Below, one piece after another: positions 43,341 to 52,602 of a stretch of 64,000 nt of DNA. The notes under the pieces are model-generated. The model was not told where the DNA came from. It ran no database searches and saw only the letters and a list, made by a program, of their open reading frames with translations. The stretch spans positions 109,952 to 173,951 of the forward strand of contig NZ_RZNY01000014.1 of assembly GCF_003994475.1 (NCBI RefSeq). Reading direction: 5' to 3'. The position numbers and the translations under genes were made by a program. The stretch comes from Paenibacillus anaericanus (GTDB taxonomy: Bacteria > Bacillota > Bacilli > Paenibacillales > Paenibacillaceae). How positions within the stretch are numbered: the first letter of the stretch is position 1; each line of letters opens with the position of its first letter.

Positions 43341-43418
43341 TTACATGAGATCAGAGATGGATATGATCTGATTTGATAACCGTGATGGATATTACAACAT
43401 GAAGGTATGTGATTCAAA

Positions 43419-45227
43419 ATGAAACAAACTCGGCATTCCGGGGACCAGCAGCAGAGTCGTGAACAGTATTTTATTTCGCTGCGCATCATGTTTAAGGAGA
43501 TGTTCTTGCACACAAGGACGCAATGGGTCTTGCTTATGCTTGGTGCCGTCACAGTGATAGCCATTTCCATTCTTGAATTTATGATCCCTCAGTTAACTAA
43601 AGTGATCATAGACCAGATCATCCCTGATAAAAGGTATTACGCGCTACTAGAAACGGGAGGTCTTATCCTGCTAGCTGCATTGCTGCTGGGGATATTTAAC
43701 TTCAGTAGCAGTTATGTAATGACAATTGTTAGTCAGAAGGCAATTCTCCAGTTGCGAAACAAATTGCACAAACACACATTAAGTTTGGATTTGAAATTTT
43801 TTGATCGTAATCGGACCGGGGATCTTATGGCAAGGTTAACGAGTGATGTAAATCAACTACAGGAACTGGTTTCTGCCGATAGCCTGTCCATTATAGCGGA
43901 TGTCATAACCTTCGCCGCGATCGTGGGGTACTTATTATATACGGACTGGCAACTAGCATTAATTACACTTATTACCTTGCCTTTCTTATTTGTAACATCA
44001 CGATATTTCAGTCTACGCATGAAGAATGCCTATCGAGCGGTTCGTCACATATCAGCTCAGTTAAACAACTCACTTCAAGATACGTTGTCAGGCATAAGGA
44101 TGATCAAGTCTTTTGCAAGTGAAGATGCGGAAGCTAAGCAGTTCGAGGCATTGAGTGAACAGCATCGGATCGCCGCAGTCTCTGCTTCACGGTTGTCGGC
44201 GACTTTCTCGCCAATTATCGATTGGCTGAATTATGTAGGTATGACGTCGGTGCTCTTGTTCGGAGCATGGCAGGTTATGCATGGAAACATGACCGTTGGT
44301 GATATCGTAGCTTACTTAGCTTACTTGCGCTTGTTGCAAGCGCCCATCCGCTCCTTTAGCAGAATGATTACCAAAGTGCAGCAATCGGCAGCAGCATTCG
44401 AGCGCATTCAAGAAGTCTTAGCAACCGTTCCAGAGGTTTACGATAAGGAAGGAGCGATTGTTCTACCGCCAGTAAAAGGACTAATTGTGTTTGATGATGT
44501 CGAGTTTGCATATGAAGAAGGACATCCCATTCTACAAAACTTTCAATTGCGGCTTCCATGTAACCAAACTACGGCTTTGGTTGGTTCGTCAGGATCAGGA
44601 AAGTCAACGATTGCTTATTTGATTGCCCGTTTGTACGACGTTCAGCGAGGGGACATCTATATTGACAGTTATCCGATAACGGAAGTGACGGTGAAGTCGC
44701 TTCGTCAGCAGATGGGGATCGTATCTCAGGACGTAATCCTCCTCAATGGCACGATACGTGAAAATATTGCGTACGGTAAACCTCAGGCCACAGATGATGA
44801 GATTAAAGCGGCCGCCCATGCCGCAAATGCCCATGAGTTTATTTCAGCTTTTCCAATGGGATATGATACGCCCATCGGTGAAAGAGGGGTCAAGCTTTCC
44901 GGTGGACAAAAGCAAAGACTGTCTATCGCCAGAGCTTTCTTGACCAACCCTCGCATTCTTATTTTGGATGAAGCTACGGCTGCCCTGGATACGGAATCTG
45001 AACAACATATTCAGCATGCGTTATCTGTGCTTCTACCAGGCCGTACTTGTCTGGTTATCGCCCATCGTCTTTCCACGATTCAAAATGCCGATCAAATTGT
45101 TGTGTTGGAGCATGGACAGATTGTGGAGCTGGGAAATCATGAAAACCTACTCCGCCGGAATGGGCGATACAAGGAACTATACGAAATGCAATTTCCAGCG
45201 AAATCTAACTTTGAACAAATTTTATAA
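43419..45227 (+). CDS. ABC exporter half-transporter (MsbA/BmrA type)
   Basis: 602 residues. N-terminal six-helix exporter domain (about 30-330), then the ATPase: Walker A VGSSGSGKST (about 388-397), Q-loop GIVSQDVILLNGTI, signature LSGGQKQR, Walker B ILILDEATAALD and H-loop AHRLST. A homodimeric type IV exporter for drugs, peptides or lipids. Controlled by the MarR protein (operator at 43328). The next gene starts 12 nt downstream. Confidence 0.95.
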   Translation: MKQTRHSGDQQQSREQYFISLRIMFKEMFLHTRTQWVLLMLGAVTVIAISILEFMIPQLTKVIIDQIIPDKRYYALLETGGLILLAALLLGIFNFSSSYVMTIVSQKAILQLRNKLHKHTLSLDLKFFDRNRTGDLMARLTSDVNQLQELVSADSLSIIADVITFAAIVGYLLYTDWQLALITLITLPFLFVTSRYFSLRMKNAYRAVRHISAQLNNSLQDTLSGIRMIKSFASEDAEAKQFEALSEQHRIAAVSASRLSATFSPIIDWLNYVGMTSVLLFGAWQVMHGNMTVGDIVAYLAYLRLLQAPIRSFSRMITKVQQSAAAFERIQEVLATVPEVYDKEGAIVLPPVKGLIVFDDVEFAYEEGHPILQNFQLRLPCNQTTALVGSSGSGKSTIAYLIARLYDVQRGDIYIDSYPITEVTVKSLRQQMGIVSQDVILLNGTIRENIAYGKPQATDDEIKAAAHAANAHEFISAFPMGYDTPIGERGVKLSGGQKQRLSIARAFLTNPRILILDEATAALDTESEQHIQHALSVLLPGRTCLVIAHRLSTIQNADQIVVLEHGQIVELGNHENLLRRNGRYKELYEMQFPAKSNFEQIL

Positions 45228-45239
45228 TTGAGGTGTAAT

Positions 45240-46448
45240 ATGAACAATCCAATCAATGCTACGGATGCAACTAGAAATTATCCGCTTATGACCATCATTC
45301 TTTGCTGGACCGGCCTTGTAGTCATGTCCAGTTTATACGTAACGATTCCGCTAATTACATTGTTTGCACAACTTTTTGGAATTTCCACGACGAATGCTGC
45401 CGCTGCGGGAAGTACTTTTTCGATAGGTTTTGCCATTGGTTGCTTAATCTATGGCGCGCTGTCCGATAAATACGGACGGAAGACTGTTATATTTGCAGGG
45501 CTCCTTTTCCTGACATTGATCTCATTAATTTTGGGAACCGTTCACAGCTTTGCATGGATCTTGGTTTTAAGAGGACTACAGGGAGCAGCAGCAGCAACCT
45601 TCTCTCCAGTAGCGCTTGCCTATGCGGTGGAGATGTATCCAGCGGAAAAACGGGTAACTACCATTGGTTTTATCAGTACAGGATTTCTGATTGCAGGTAT
45701 TGTTGGTCAAGTGGTTAGTAGTATGCTCAGTGAGCATTATGGCTGGAACGCTGTTTTTTATATTCTTGCCGTTGTTTATGCGGTGACCGCCACATTAGTG
45801 TTCTTCTTCCTTCCCAAAGGAGGTATCCAGCAGGCACACGCCAATATCTGGGAGCCTATTAAGCAGATTGGCAAAGTGTTTGTTCAAAAACAATTGGTAT
45901 TATGTTATCTAGTGGCATTCGTTCTGCTTATGTCTTTTGTAAGCATGTATACAGTGCTGGGTAACTATCTAAGTACAGCTCCATATGAGCTAAGCAAGCA
46001 AGAAATTCTTTCTGTCCGTTTAATCGGCATATTAGGCATGCTCGTTTCTCCATTCGCGGGAAGAATATCCAAGCATGTAGGCGTAGGTATAACGCTTCGC
46101 GGTGGATTGTTGCTAGCGATCATTGGTTTGGCGTCGATGGGGATGATTTCTAATCTGCCACTTCTTATTGTGATGAGCATCCTTTTTGTGGGGGGAATCG
46201 CACTAGCCGTTCCTTCACTTGTTTCGCTTGTTGGGCAAGTGGGCGGCAAGATGCGCGGGATAGCTGTATCCGTATATACTTTTATATTGTTTACAGGCAC
46301 AAGCTTCGGTCCGATTATCTCGCTTCAATTGATGAATAGTGTAAGTTATTTAACTACGTTTCTTCTATTGGCATGTATTCTGTGTATTGGGTTGCTAGCA
46401 GCATGTCTTATTCATCATGAGGAGGCAGGGGAGTTAAACAGCCAGTAA
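45240..46448 (+). CDS. MFS transporter, drug-efflux (DHA1-like)
   Basis: 402 residues from ATG 45240 (GAGGTG 5 nt upstream; an in-frame TTG at 45228 overlaps the previous stop). Twelve predicted helices, motif A GALSDKYGRKT, motif resembling YnfM/arabinose-efflux-like permeases (LQGAAAATFSPVALAYAVEMYP). Co-transcribed with the ABC exporter, giving a two-pump efflux operon under MarR control. Confidence 0.9.
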   Translation: MNNPINATDATRNYPLMTIILCWTGLVVMSSLYVTIPLITLFAQLFGISTTNAAAAGSTFSIGFAIGCLIYGALSDKYGRKTVIFAGLLFLTLISLILGTVHSFAWILVLRGLQGAAAATFSPVALAYAVEMYPAEKRVTTIGFISTGFLIAGIVGQVVSSMLSEHYGWNAVFYILAVVYAVTATLVFFFLPKGGIQQAHANIWEPIKQIGKVFVQKQLVLCYLVAFVLLMSFVSMYTVLGNYLSTAPYELSKQEILSVRLIGILGMLVSPFAGRISKHVGVGITLRGGLLLAIIGLASMGMISNLPLLIVMSILFVGGIALAVPSLVSLVGQVGGKMRGIAVSVYTFILFTGTSFGPIISLQLMNSVSYLTTFLLLACILCIGLLAACLIHHEEAGELNSQ

Positions 46449-46505
46449 ATTTGTGATCAATAAACAAAAAACGATGAAATGACATCATAACGATTGCTTA
46501 TTAAT

Positions 46506-46533
46506 GGTAACTTCATTTGAAGTTACCTTTTTT
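46506..46533 (+). terminator. Terminator of efflux operon
   Basis: 9-bp stem GGTAACTTC (46506-46514) with GAAGTTACC (46519-46527), T6. Confidence 0.85.
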
Positions 46534-46677
46534 ATTCCCTTGCTGAGATTAACGATTACTCATCTGATTTCAATTCAACAACTGGACAAAATCCTGGATG
46601 GGTCATGCGCTCTGGCTTGTTAAATTTTTTTAAGTTTTTCAATTTTCCGTCTTTAACATTTCTTTAAATTAGTCTTG

Positions 46678-46683
46678 TATAAT
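46678..46683 (+). promoter_or_regulatory. -10 element of two-component/CcdA operon
   Basis: TATAAT at 46678-46683. No consensus -35; instead TTTAACATTTC-TTTAAATTAG direct-repeat-like sequence precedes it, compatible with activation by an OmpR-type regulator. Confidence 0.4.
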
Positions 46684-46714
46684 GAACCTTTAGTTCAAGA
46701 AAGGGTGAAATAGT

Positions 46715-47398
46715 TTGCAGAAAGATATCTTAATCGTCGAGGACGATATGAAAATAAGAAAGCTCTTAAGGATATATTTGGAGAAAGAAGGTTATGGCGT
46801 ATTGGAGGCTCAGAATGGGGAAGAAGCCAGAGCGATATTTCAACAAGATGAACCCTGTTTCGTGATCACTGACCTGATGATGCCCAAGTTCAGTGGTGAA
46901 CAATTATGTAAGTGGATTCGGCATGAACTGAAAAGCGATATCCCTATTATTATGCTCACAGCTAAAATTACGGAATCCGAACGTATCGCAGGTCTGCAAA
47001 TGGGTGCGGATGATTACATTATCAAGCCATTTAGCCCTCAAGAAGTAGTTGTACGGGTAAATACGGTACTCAAGCGGATGGCCAATCGCTGCAGCAAGAT
47101 TAGTTACAGAGGTCTAACGATCAAGACGCTATCCGGAGAGGTTAAGTATAAAGGGGTCGATATTGCTTTAACACAGCATGAATTTAGATTGCTGCATTTC
47201 TTTATGAAGCATCCTAATCAAATCTTGTCCCGTGAACAAATTTTAAATGAGCTCTATCCCAATGATGAGAGATCTGTGATTGACCGTACGGTTGACGTCC
47301 ACGTCGGCAAGCTGAGAGAGAAGATTGAGGCATCCTGCCAGGCACCGACCTTCTTTCAAACGGTTCGTGGAATGGGGTATCGCTTTGTTACCTACTAA
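46715..47398 (+). CDS. OmpR-family response regulator
   Basis: 227 residues from TTG 46715 (AAAGGGTG). REC with ILIVEDD, phospho-acceptor in FVITDLMMPK, Thr in IIMLTAK and Lys in YIIKPFSP; C-terminal winged helix (LTQHEFRLLHFFMKHPNQILSREQIL … RTVDVHVGKLREKIE…VRGMGYRF). Overlaps the kinase start by 14 nt. Likely controls the downstream CcdA/thioredoxin genes. Confidence 0.95.
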   Translation: MQKDILIVEDDMKIRKLLRIYLEKEGYGVLEAQNGEEARAIFQQDEPCFVITDLMMPKFSGEQLCKWIRHELKSDIPIIMLTAKITESERIAGLQMGADDYIIKPFSPQEVVVRVNTVLKRMANRCSKISYRGLTIKTLSGEVKYKGVDIALTQHEFRLLHFFMKHPNQILSREQILNELYPNDERSVIDRTVDVHVGKLREKIEASCQAPTFFQTVRGMGYRFVTY

Positions 47399-48479
47399 GA
47401 AACTGCAAATACGGAAGAATTATGTCGCTTGGAAGTTGGTTGCGGTTAATGCGTTGGTGATGCTCATTGTGATCTGGTTGGCAGGTGTGTCAGTGAAAGA
47501 TTTTGCGTGTGTGCTGGTGGAAAAGTATCAGCTTGTGGGTGACGCTAAAACCGATTTTTTTCAACGCACCATGCAGTTCTATCTGATTAGGGCAAGTCTG
47601 CTTGCTGTCGTTGTTGCTACACTCATTCATTTTTTCTTTATCAAGAAGATTCTGTCTCCTTTGAAAAAATTGACAGAGTCGACACGTCAGTTAATAGAAG
47701 GATCCTATCCTGAACCTATTGAAGTAAACTCTGAGGATGAGATCGGAGAATTAACGAAACGCTTTAATGCGATGACACTAACCCTGCAGCGATCGGAACA
47801 AAATCGTAAAGTAATGCTTAGTAATGTATCACATGATTTAAGAACACCGCTCAGTAATTTAAATGGTTATTTGGAGGCGTTAAGTAACGGTGTGATTGAG
47901 GGAGACCGAGAATTGTATTTATCCCTGTTGGAAGAGTCACAGCATATTACACGACTTGTTGAGCAGCTCCACCAACTATCCCTTTGGGAGGACAAGGGAA
48001 CTGACAGTATGATTTTCAACCGGATACCCATCGATGAGTTCATTACACGTAGTTTGCAATCTTTTCAACTAGAACTCCAGCACAAAGAGATAACATTAGA
48101 TATTTCGCTTGAAGCACTTGACATAATTAGCTCTGAAGACGGCTTACGTCAGGTCTTAACCAATCTGATACAGAACGCAATTACTTATAATTCTGGACAT
48201 GTGATTTGGATTTCTGGAGTAGCCGACCGGGATGATTATCGACTTACAATAAGCAATTTGGGAGAGTCTTTGCCAGAAGAGCAGCAGGATTTGGTCTTTG
48301 AACGTTTCTTCCAAGCGGATGTGTCCAGACAGAGTAGAGATGGGATAAAGGGCAGCGGACTTGGTCTAGCTATAGTGAAGGAGATTATGGCGAAGCTTGG
48401 AGGTCAGGTAGAGCTCAGTTCTGACATGAACAAGTATTCTTTTTCAATAACGATACCTCTCAAACCAAACAAGACATAA
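47385..48479 (+). CDS. Sensor histidine kinase
   Basis: 364 residues from TTG 47385 (GGGG 7 nt upstream). Two transmembrane helices (about 12-34 and 68-89) with a very short outer loop, HAMP, HisKA (LSNVSHDLRTPLSNLNGYLEAL) and HATPase (NLIQNAITYNSG, GLGLAIVKE). The small sensor loop suggests intramembrane or partner-mediated sensing, perhaps through the adjacent redox membrane proteins (inference). Confidence 0.92.
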   Translation: MLPTKKLQIRKNYVAWKLVAVNALVMLIVIWLAGVSVKDFACVLVEKYQLVGDAKTDFFQRTMQFYLIRASLLAVVVATLIHFFFIKKILSPLKKLTESTRQLIEGSYPEPIEVNSEDEIGELTKRFNAMTLTLQRSEQNRKVMLSNVSHDLRTPLSNLNGYLEALSNGVIEGDRELYLSLLEESQHITRLVEQLHQLSLWEDKGTDSMIFNRIPIDEFITRSLQSFQLELQHKEITLDISLEALDIISSEDGLRQVLTNLIQNAITYNSGHVIWISGVADRDDYRLTISNLGESLPEEQQDLVFERFFQADVSRQSRDGIKGSGLGLAIVKEIMAKLGGQVELSSDMNKYSFSITIPLKPNKT

Positions 48480-48570
48480 AGGATCATTTAAATTGAAGTA
48501 ATCAAGGTTACTTTATCATATCTTTATAAAAGTCTGACAAGCTGATAGGAGAGAAAGGAGGTCAGAGGAT

Positions 48571-49239
48571 ATGGGGAATATCCAACTGGGATCACTATTA
48601 CTAAATGGACGACTCGTAATGTACCTGATCTTTGGGGCAATAGGATGGCTTGTGTTGCATTATCGGCTACGACATAATCCAGAACAAAACCGCTTCATGT
48701 CCTATGCTAGCAATGCATTCTTGATATGGATGCTAGTATGGAAAGGGAGCTTTATATTTTTATATCCTGTTGAATTTATAGAGACTCCCGTTAGTTTACT
48801 GTATTTTGATGGCGGTAAGCGTGGAGAGTGGCTGGCGAGTATAATTGCGATTTGTTACCTTTGGTATCGTTCGAGAAAATTGCACTTGTCTATGAATGTA
48901 TGGATGGATATCGGGCTGTGGTTCACTTCTGGATGTTGGTTAATCTATCCAATCTTGCAATTTATAACAGGGAATGAACCTGCTTTATATGATAGCTTAA
49001 GCATATTATGGTCGGGTCTGTTTCTGTTGATCCTGTTTCTGACACGGAGAACCTCACGGTTTGGTGACCGGACTGGTTATGCCATCTGGTTTCTGATTGG
49101 ACATGTACTTCTTCAGTTTCTGCATCCGGACCGTACGTTGTGGCTGCTGTCATTTAGCAGGCTGCAAATAATTTGTATTGCAATAGCCACAGGTTTAGCG
49201 GGATGGTCATTATTCCGCGAGAAGAACGAGAAAGGGTAA
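48571..49239 (+). CDS. Polytopic membrane protein of unknown function in CcdA operon
   Basis: 222 residues, about six to seven hydrophobic helices. GGKRGEWLASIIAICYLWYRSRK and the arrangement are vaguely Lgt-like, but catalytic Lgt residues are not evident. RBS GAAAGGAGGT, ATG 48571. 4 nt before ccdA. Probably a partner of the thiol-redox pathway; no family recognised. Confidence 0.7.
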   Translation: MGNIQLGSLLLNGRLVMYLIFGAIGWLVLHYRLRHNPEQNRFMSYASNAFLIWMLVWKGSFIFLYPVEFIETPVSLLYFDGGKRGEWLASIIAICYLWYRSRKLHLSMNVWMDIGLWFTSGCWLIYPILQFITGNEPALYDSLSILWSGLFLLILFLTRRTSRFGDRTGYAIWFLIGHVLLQFLHPDRTLWLLSFSRLQIICIAIATGLAGWSLFREKNEKG

Positions 49240-49243
49240 TTAT

Positions 49244-49966
49244 ATGAATCAAATTACGATTATAGTAGCTTTTACTGCAGGGATGTTGTCCTTTCTATCC
49301 CCGTGCATATTTCCGCTGATTCCTGCATATTTGTCACATTTAACAGGGTCATCACTGCAAGATGGCAAACTTGTGGTACATAGGGGGAAATTAATCATCC
49401 AATCCCTATTTTTTATTTTAGGATTTAGCTTGATTTTTATCGCCATGGGTGCTTCGGCAAGTTTCGTTGGCCAATTTTTTGCTCAGCAACGAGAGTTGGT
49501 ACAGAGAATAAGCGGCCTCTTCATTATTATCTTTGGCTTGCAAATGATCGGATGGCTCAATCTGTCTTTTCTAATGTCAGGAAAAAGCTGGGGTACTAAA
49601 GGGGGTAGGAGTAGTGGAGCGGTTCGTTCTTTGCTCACGGGATTTGCGTTTGGAGCAGGTTGGAGTCCGTGTGTTGGACTGGCATTATCCTCGATTCTAC
49701 TCATGGCGGGTTCAGCAGAAACGTTATGGAGCGGTGTAGGAATGTTAGCAGTCTATTCCCTTGGCCTCGGCATTCCATTCCTCCTGATTTCCTGGATGTT
49801 AACGTACTCTATGAACGTGCTGCAAAAAATGAATAAATGGATGCCCCTGTTATCGAAGGTGAATGGGATACTGCTGATAGGGATGGGGCTTCTTTTGTTC
49901 ACAGGGCAACTGCAAAGACTGAGCGCTTGGCTGGCTAAATATAGTTTCTGGGATATTAATTTTTGA
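49244..49966 (+). CDS. ccdA: CcdA/DsbD-type thiol-disulfide electron transporter
   Basis: 240 residues, six transmembrane helices, with paired cysteines in the inverted repeats: FLSPCIFPLIPAYLSHLTGSS and GAGWSPCVGLALSSILL, the CcdA signature. Moves electrons from cytoplasmic thioredoxin across the membrane to an extracytoplasmic thioredoxin-like protein, here encoded 17 nt downstream. Confidence 0.95.
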   Translation: MNQITIIVAFTAGMLSFLSPCIFPLIPAYLSHLTGSSLQDGKLVVHRGKLIIQSLFFILGFSLIFIAMGASASFVGQFFAQQRELVQRISGLFIIIFGLQMIGWLNLSFLMSGKSWGTKGGRSSGAVRSLLTGFAFGAGWSPCVGLALSSILLMAGSAETLWSGVGMLAVYSLGLGIPFLLISWMLTYSMNVLQKMNKWMPLLSKVNGILLIGMGLLLFTGQLQRLSAWLAKYSFWDINF

Positions 49967-49983
49967 TAGATAGGGGTAATTGA

Positions 49984-50541
49984 ATGAAGAAAAACATCAT
50001 TGCAATCATCTTTATAATTGGATTAGTACTATATGGCGGATATGAATACTTTAGCAAAAATTCCGGGCAGCCTCTACAAAGTGCAAACTCAGAAGAGGAA
50101 AGTCGTGATATTGGTATTGAGAAAGGACAATTAGCTCCTGATTTCTCACTTCAAGATCTGAATGGTAATCAGGTACGGCTATCGGACTATAAGGGGAAAA
50201 GAATATTGCTAAACTTTTGGGCTACATGGTGTCCTCCCTGTCGTGTAGAGATGCCGCATATGCAGAACATTTATGATCATTATCAATCGGAAGATGTGGT
50301 CATTCTCGGAGTGAATATGACAATAACTGAAGATTCGATAGAGGATGTCCCCGCATTTGTTCAAGAGCAAGAACTTACTTTCCCGATTGTATTGGATGAG
50401 GAAGGGGACCTTATGCAAACCTATCAGGTCGTTGCCTACCCGACCACCTATGTATTGGATGCCGATGGAGTCATTCGGGAGAAGGTACGAGGCGCCATGA
50501 ATTATGAGATGATGGAAGACCTGCTTTCAAAAGTGAAATAG
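49984..50541 (+). CDS. Membrane-anchored TlpA/ResA-like thiol-disulfide oxidoreductase
   Basis: 185 residues. N-terminal anchor helix (5-20), then an AhpC/TSA-TlpA thioredoxin fold with active site WCPPC (Cys83-Cys86) and the cis-Pro in VVAYPTTYV. Reduces extracytoplasmic disulfides using electrons from CcdA; roles include cytochrome c maturation or oxidative repair. No cytochrome assembly genes are adjacent, so repair/stress is at least as likely. Confidence 0.93.
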   Translation: MKKNIIAIIFIIGLVLYGGYEYFSKNSGQPLQSANSEEESRDIGIEKGQLAPDFSLQDLNGNQVRLSDYKGKRILLNFWATWCPPCRVEMPHMQNIYDHYQSEDVVILGVNMTITEDSIEDVPAFVQEQELTFPIVLDEEGDLMQTYQVVAYPTTYVLDADGVIREKVRGAMNYEMMEDLLSKVK

Positions 50542-50555
50542 GGGAGAAATTATTA

Positions 50556-50589
50556 AAAAGGGAGTTCGGAAATGTCCGAGCTCCCTTTT
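50556..50589 (+). terminator. Terminator of redox operon
   Basis: AAAGGGAG…CGGA stem with TCCG…CTCCCTTTT, 4-nt loop AATG. Confidence 0.8.
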
Positions 50590-50621
50590 GAAGCAGTAGA
50601 TATATTCTTCAACACTCAATG

Positions 50622-50666
50622 ACCCGTAAAGCTGGACACTTTGAACAAGGTGACATCTTTACGGGT
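50622..50666 (-). terminator. Hairpin after GntR gene
   Basis: Perfect 10-bp arms ACCCGTAAAG / CTTTACGGGT (50622-50631 with 50657-50666). No T-run on the minus strand; terminator activity uncertain. Confidence 0.45.
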
Positions 50667-50682
50667 TATTTGTATGGCTATG

Positions 50683-51348
50683 CTACTTTTTCAAAGCTTC
50701 AAGCATGTCATTGATATGAAAATGCATCAGTTGTTTGGCTTGTTCACTATGTCTTTCCTCGATAGCAATAGCAATTAGAATGTGGAAATTGGAGGCTTTG
50801 GTACGCATATGAGGTAAGGTATTCGTCTGCTTACGTCCTTCTGCCAGTAGCGGATAGATCGATTCCAGCATACGCAACAGGACAGGATGCTGTGCTGATT
50901 CGGCAATGAGCCGATGAAAGGAGAGATCCGTATCAAGGAAAGGGCCGCCTTCTTCCATCTGATTGACCATCGCATCCGCCAGTACCCGAAGTTGCTTGAC
51001 TTGGGCGAGTGTAGCCCGCTCCGCACTTAATCCAGCAAGTACAGGCTCAATCAACAATCTTGCCTCGAGCAATTTGACGAGCGAAATATCCCCGAGCTCT
51101 TTAAGATTTGCAGTAGGATCCTCAAGCAACAATGGATCATTACGCACATACATACCGCGCCCATGTTCAATACTTACGTTTCCCTGACTCTCCAGCGTTC
51201 TCAATGCTTCTCTTATTGTAGTGACACTGACTTCTAATTCTTTGGATATTTGTTGAAGAGTAGGTATGCGTGAACCTGGTGGCCACTCTCCGTCGATAAT
51301 TTTTTTGTTAAGTTGCTCTACGGTAGTTAAGAAAGCGGTCTTTTTCAT
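50683..51348 (-). CDS. GntR-family (FadR subfamily) regulator, likely of galactonate genes
   Basis: 221 residues from ATG 51348 (AGGAG 9 nt upstream). N-terminal winged HTH (LNKKIIDGEWPPGSRIPTLQQISKELEVSVTTIREALRTLESQG), then an all-helical FCD ligand-binding domain with metal-site histidines (DLSFHRLIAESAQHPVLL; MHFHINDML). Divergent from the kinase-aldolase-dehydratase operon; DgoR of E. coli is a FadR-subfamily repressor of the same pathway, so the ligand is probably galactonate or 2-keto-3-deoxygalactonate (inference). Confidence 0.9.
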   Translation of the reverse strand: MKKTAFLTTVEQLNKKIIDGEWPPGSRIPTLQQISKELEVSVTTIREALRTLESQGNVSIEHGRGMYVRNDPLLLEDPTANLKELGDISLVKLLEARLLIEPVLAGLSAERATLAQVKQLRVLADAMVNQMEEGGPFLDTDLSFHRLIAESAQHPVLLRMLESIYPLLAEGRKQTNTLPHMRTKASNFHILIAIAIEERHSEQAKQLMHFHINDMLEALKK

Positions 51349-51427
51349 GATCATAGTCTCCTGAAATTTCTCATAATAAAGTTATTTTAACATAGTCATT
51401 CAGTTCGTCGCTAATTGTATTAGGATA

Positions 51428-51456
51428 TTGACATCTCTAAAAAAAGATACTATGAT
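51428..51456 (+). promoter_or_regulatory. Promoter of sugar-acid operon
   Basis: TTGACA (51428-51433), 17 bp, TATGAT (51451-51456). Predicted +1 near 51463, leaving a 175-nt leader that contains the inverted repeats below. Confidence 0.8.
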
Positions 51457-51464
51457 ACCTCCAT

Positions 51465-51583
51465 AAAGATCATATCTATTTACTCATTATGGCTAAATAT
51501 CAGTAGAATTATGCTTAAAAAATGAATATTGATCGTTTGTATTTTGTTTTATTAGGATTATAACATAAATAGATATGATCTTT
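51465..51583. promoter_or_regulatory. 18-bp inverted repeat pair, likely GntR operators
   Basis: Perfect 18-bp arms at 51465-51482 and 51566-51583, 83 bp apart. Each arm holds a local dyad AGAT-CAT-ATCT. The first arm sits at +2 of the promoter. Directly after the second arm is a 12-nt palindrome TTTCGTACGAAA (51581-51592). Likely paired operators for looping by the GntR protein; the arms could also pair in the leader RNA. Confidence 0.65.
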
Positions 51584-51636
51584 CGTACGAAAAAATTAGA
51601 CGTCACACTGGTTGCTGAGTCAAGGGAGGAATTAGG

Positions 51637-52590
51637 ATGGAGGTTGTAACTTTTGGTGAATCTATGGTCCTGTTTAGTGGAGATCAAAATTTGCCGCTTG
51701 AATATGTGCATCAATTCAATAAACAGATGGCTGGGGCTGAGTCTAATGTAGCGATTGGACTGGCCAAATTGGGTCATTCTGTAGGTTGGTTCAGTAAGTT
51801 GGGACAGGATGCCTTTGGACGTTACATACTGCAAAGTGTAAGAGGCCAGGGAGTGGATACTTCCCGTTGTTTATTTACTGATAAGGCTCCCACAGCTGTA
51901 TTTTTTAAAGAACGTCAATCAGGTGGGAGAACACAGGTCTATTATTATCGCTATGAATCCGCAGCAAGCTTGCTGAAGCCCGAAGATTTAGATGAGTCCT
52001 ATTTGGCTCAAGCCAAAATTTTACATGTAACAGGCATTACTCCTGCACTAAGCCCGAGCTGTCTAGAACTGGTATTGCATGCGATGGATTTGGCCAAACG
52101 GAGTCATTTGAGCGTTGTGTTTGACCCTAATATAAGATGGAAGCTTTGGAATCGTCCGGATACCAAACAGATATTGCTCGAACTAGCTAGTAGGGCCAAT
52201 TATATCTTACCTGGTTTGGATGAAGGTGAATTCCTCACAGGTCAGAAAGAGCCAGAGAAAATTGCTGAAGAACTGCTCAAGCTGGGGCCAGAAGCAGTAA
52301 TTGTAAAGCTTGGCAAGGAAGGCGCGTACTATCAGTCTTTGACTGAGAAAGGGTGTATTCCTTCTTATCCCGTTCAAGAGATTGATCCTGTCGGGGCTGG
52401 TGATGGGTTTGCCGCAGGGTTTATTAGCGGACTACTGCGGCAAGAAGATCTGGCGATGGCTGTGTCCAGAGCAAATGCGGTCGGTGCTATTGTTGTAGGG
52501 GTTAATGGCGATACAGAGGGACTTCCAAGCGATGAGGAGCTCACGTTGATGATGTCCGGGCAAGTGAATTATCAGAATGTAAAACGCTAA
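51637..52590 (+). CDS. PfkB-family sugar kinase, probable 2-keto-3-deoxy-galactonate/gluconate kinase
   Basis: 317 residues. PfkB fold: substrate motif near the N-terminus (FGESMVLFSGD…KQMAGAESNVAIGLAKLG) and the ATP/catalytic signature DPVGAGDGFAAGF. KdgK-like in length and motifs. Next to aldolase and galactonate dehydratase, so it should phosphorylate 2-keto-3-deoxygalactonate. E. coli uses an unrelated DgoK kinase for this step. AGGGAGGA RBS. First gene of the operon; 12 nt to the next. Confidence 0.9.
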   Translation: MEVVTFGESMVLFSGDQNLPLEYVHQFNKQMAGAESNVAIGLAKLGHSVGWFSKLGQDAFGRYILQSVRGQGVDTSRCLFTDKAPTAVFFKERQSGGRTQVYYYRYESAASLLKPEDLDESYLAQAKILHVTGITPALSPSCLELVLHAMDLAKRSHLSVVFDPNIRWKLWNRPDTKQILLELASRANYILPGLDEGEFLTGQKEPEKIAEELLKLGPEAVIVKLGKEGAYYQSLTEKGCIPSYPVQEIDPVGAGDGFAAGFISGLLRQEDLAMAVSRANAVGAIVVGVNGDTEGLPSDEELTLMMSGQVNYQNVKR

Positions 52591-52602
52591 GGAGTGATGG
52601 AT

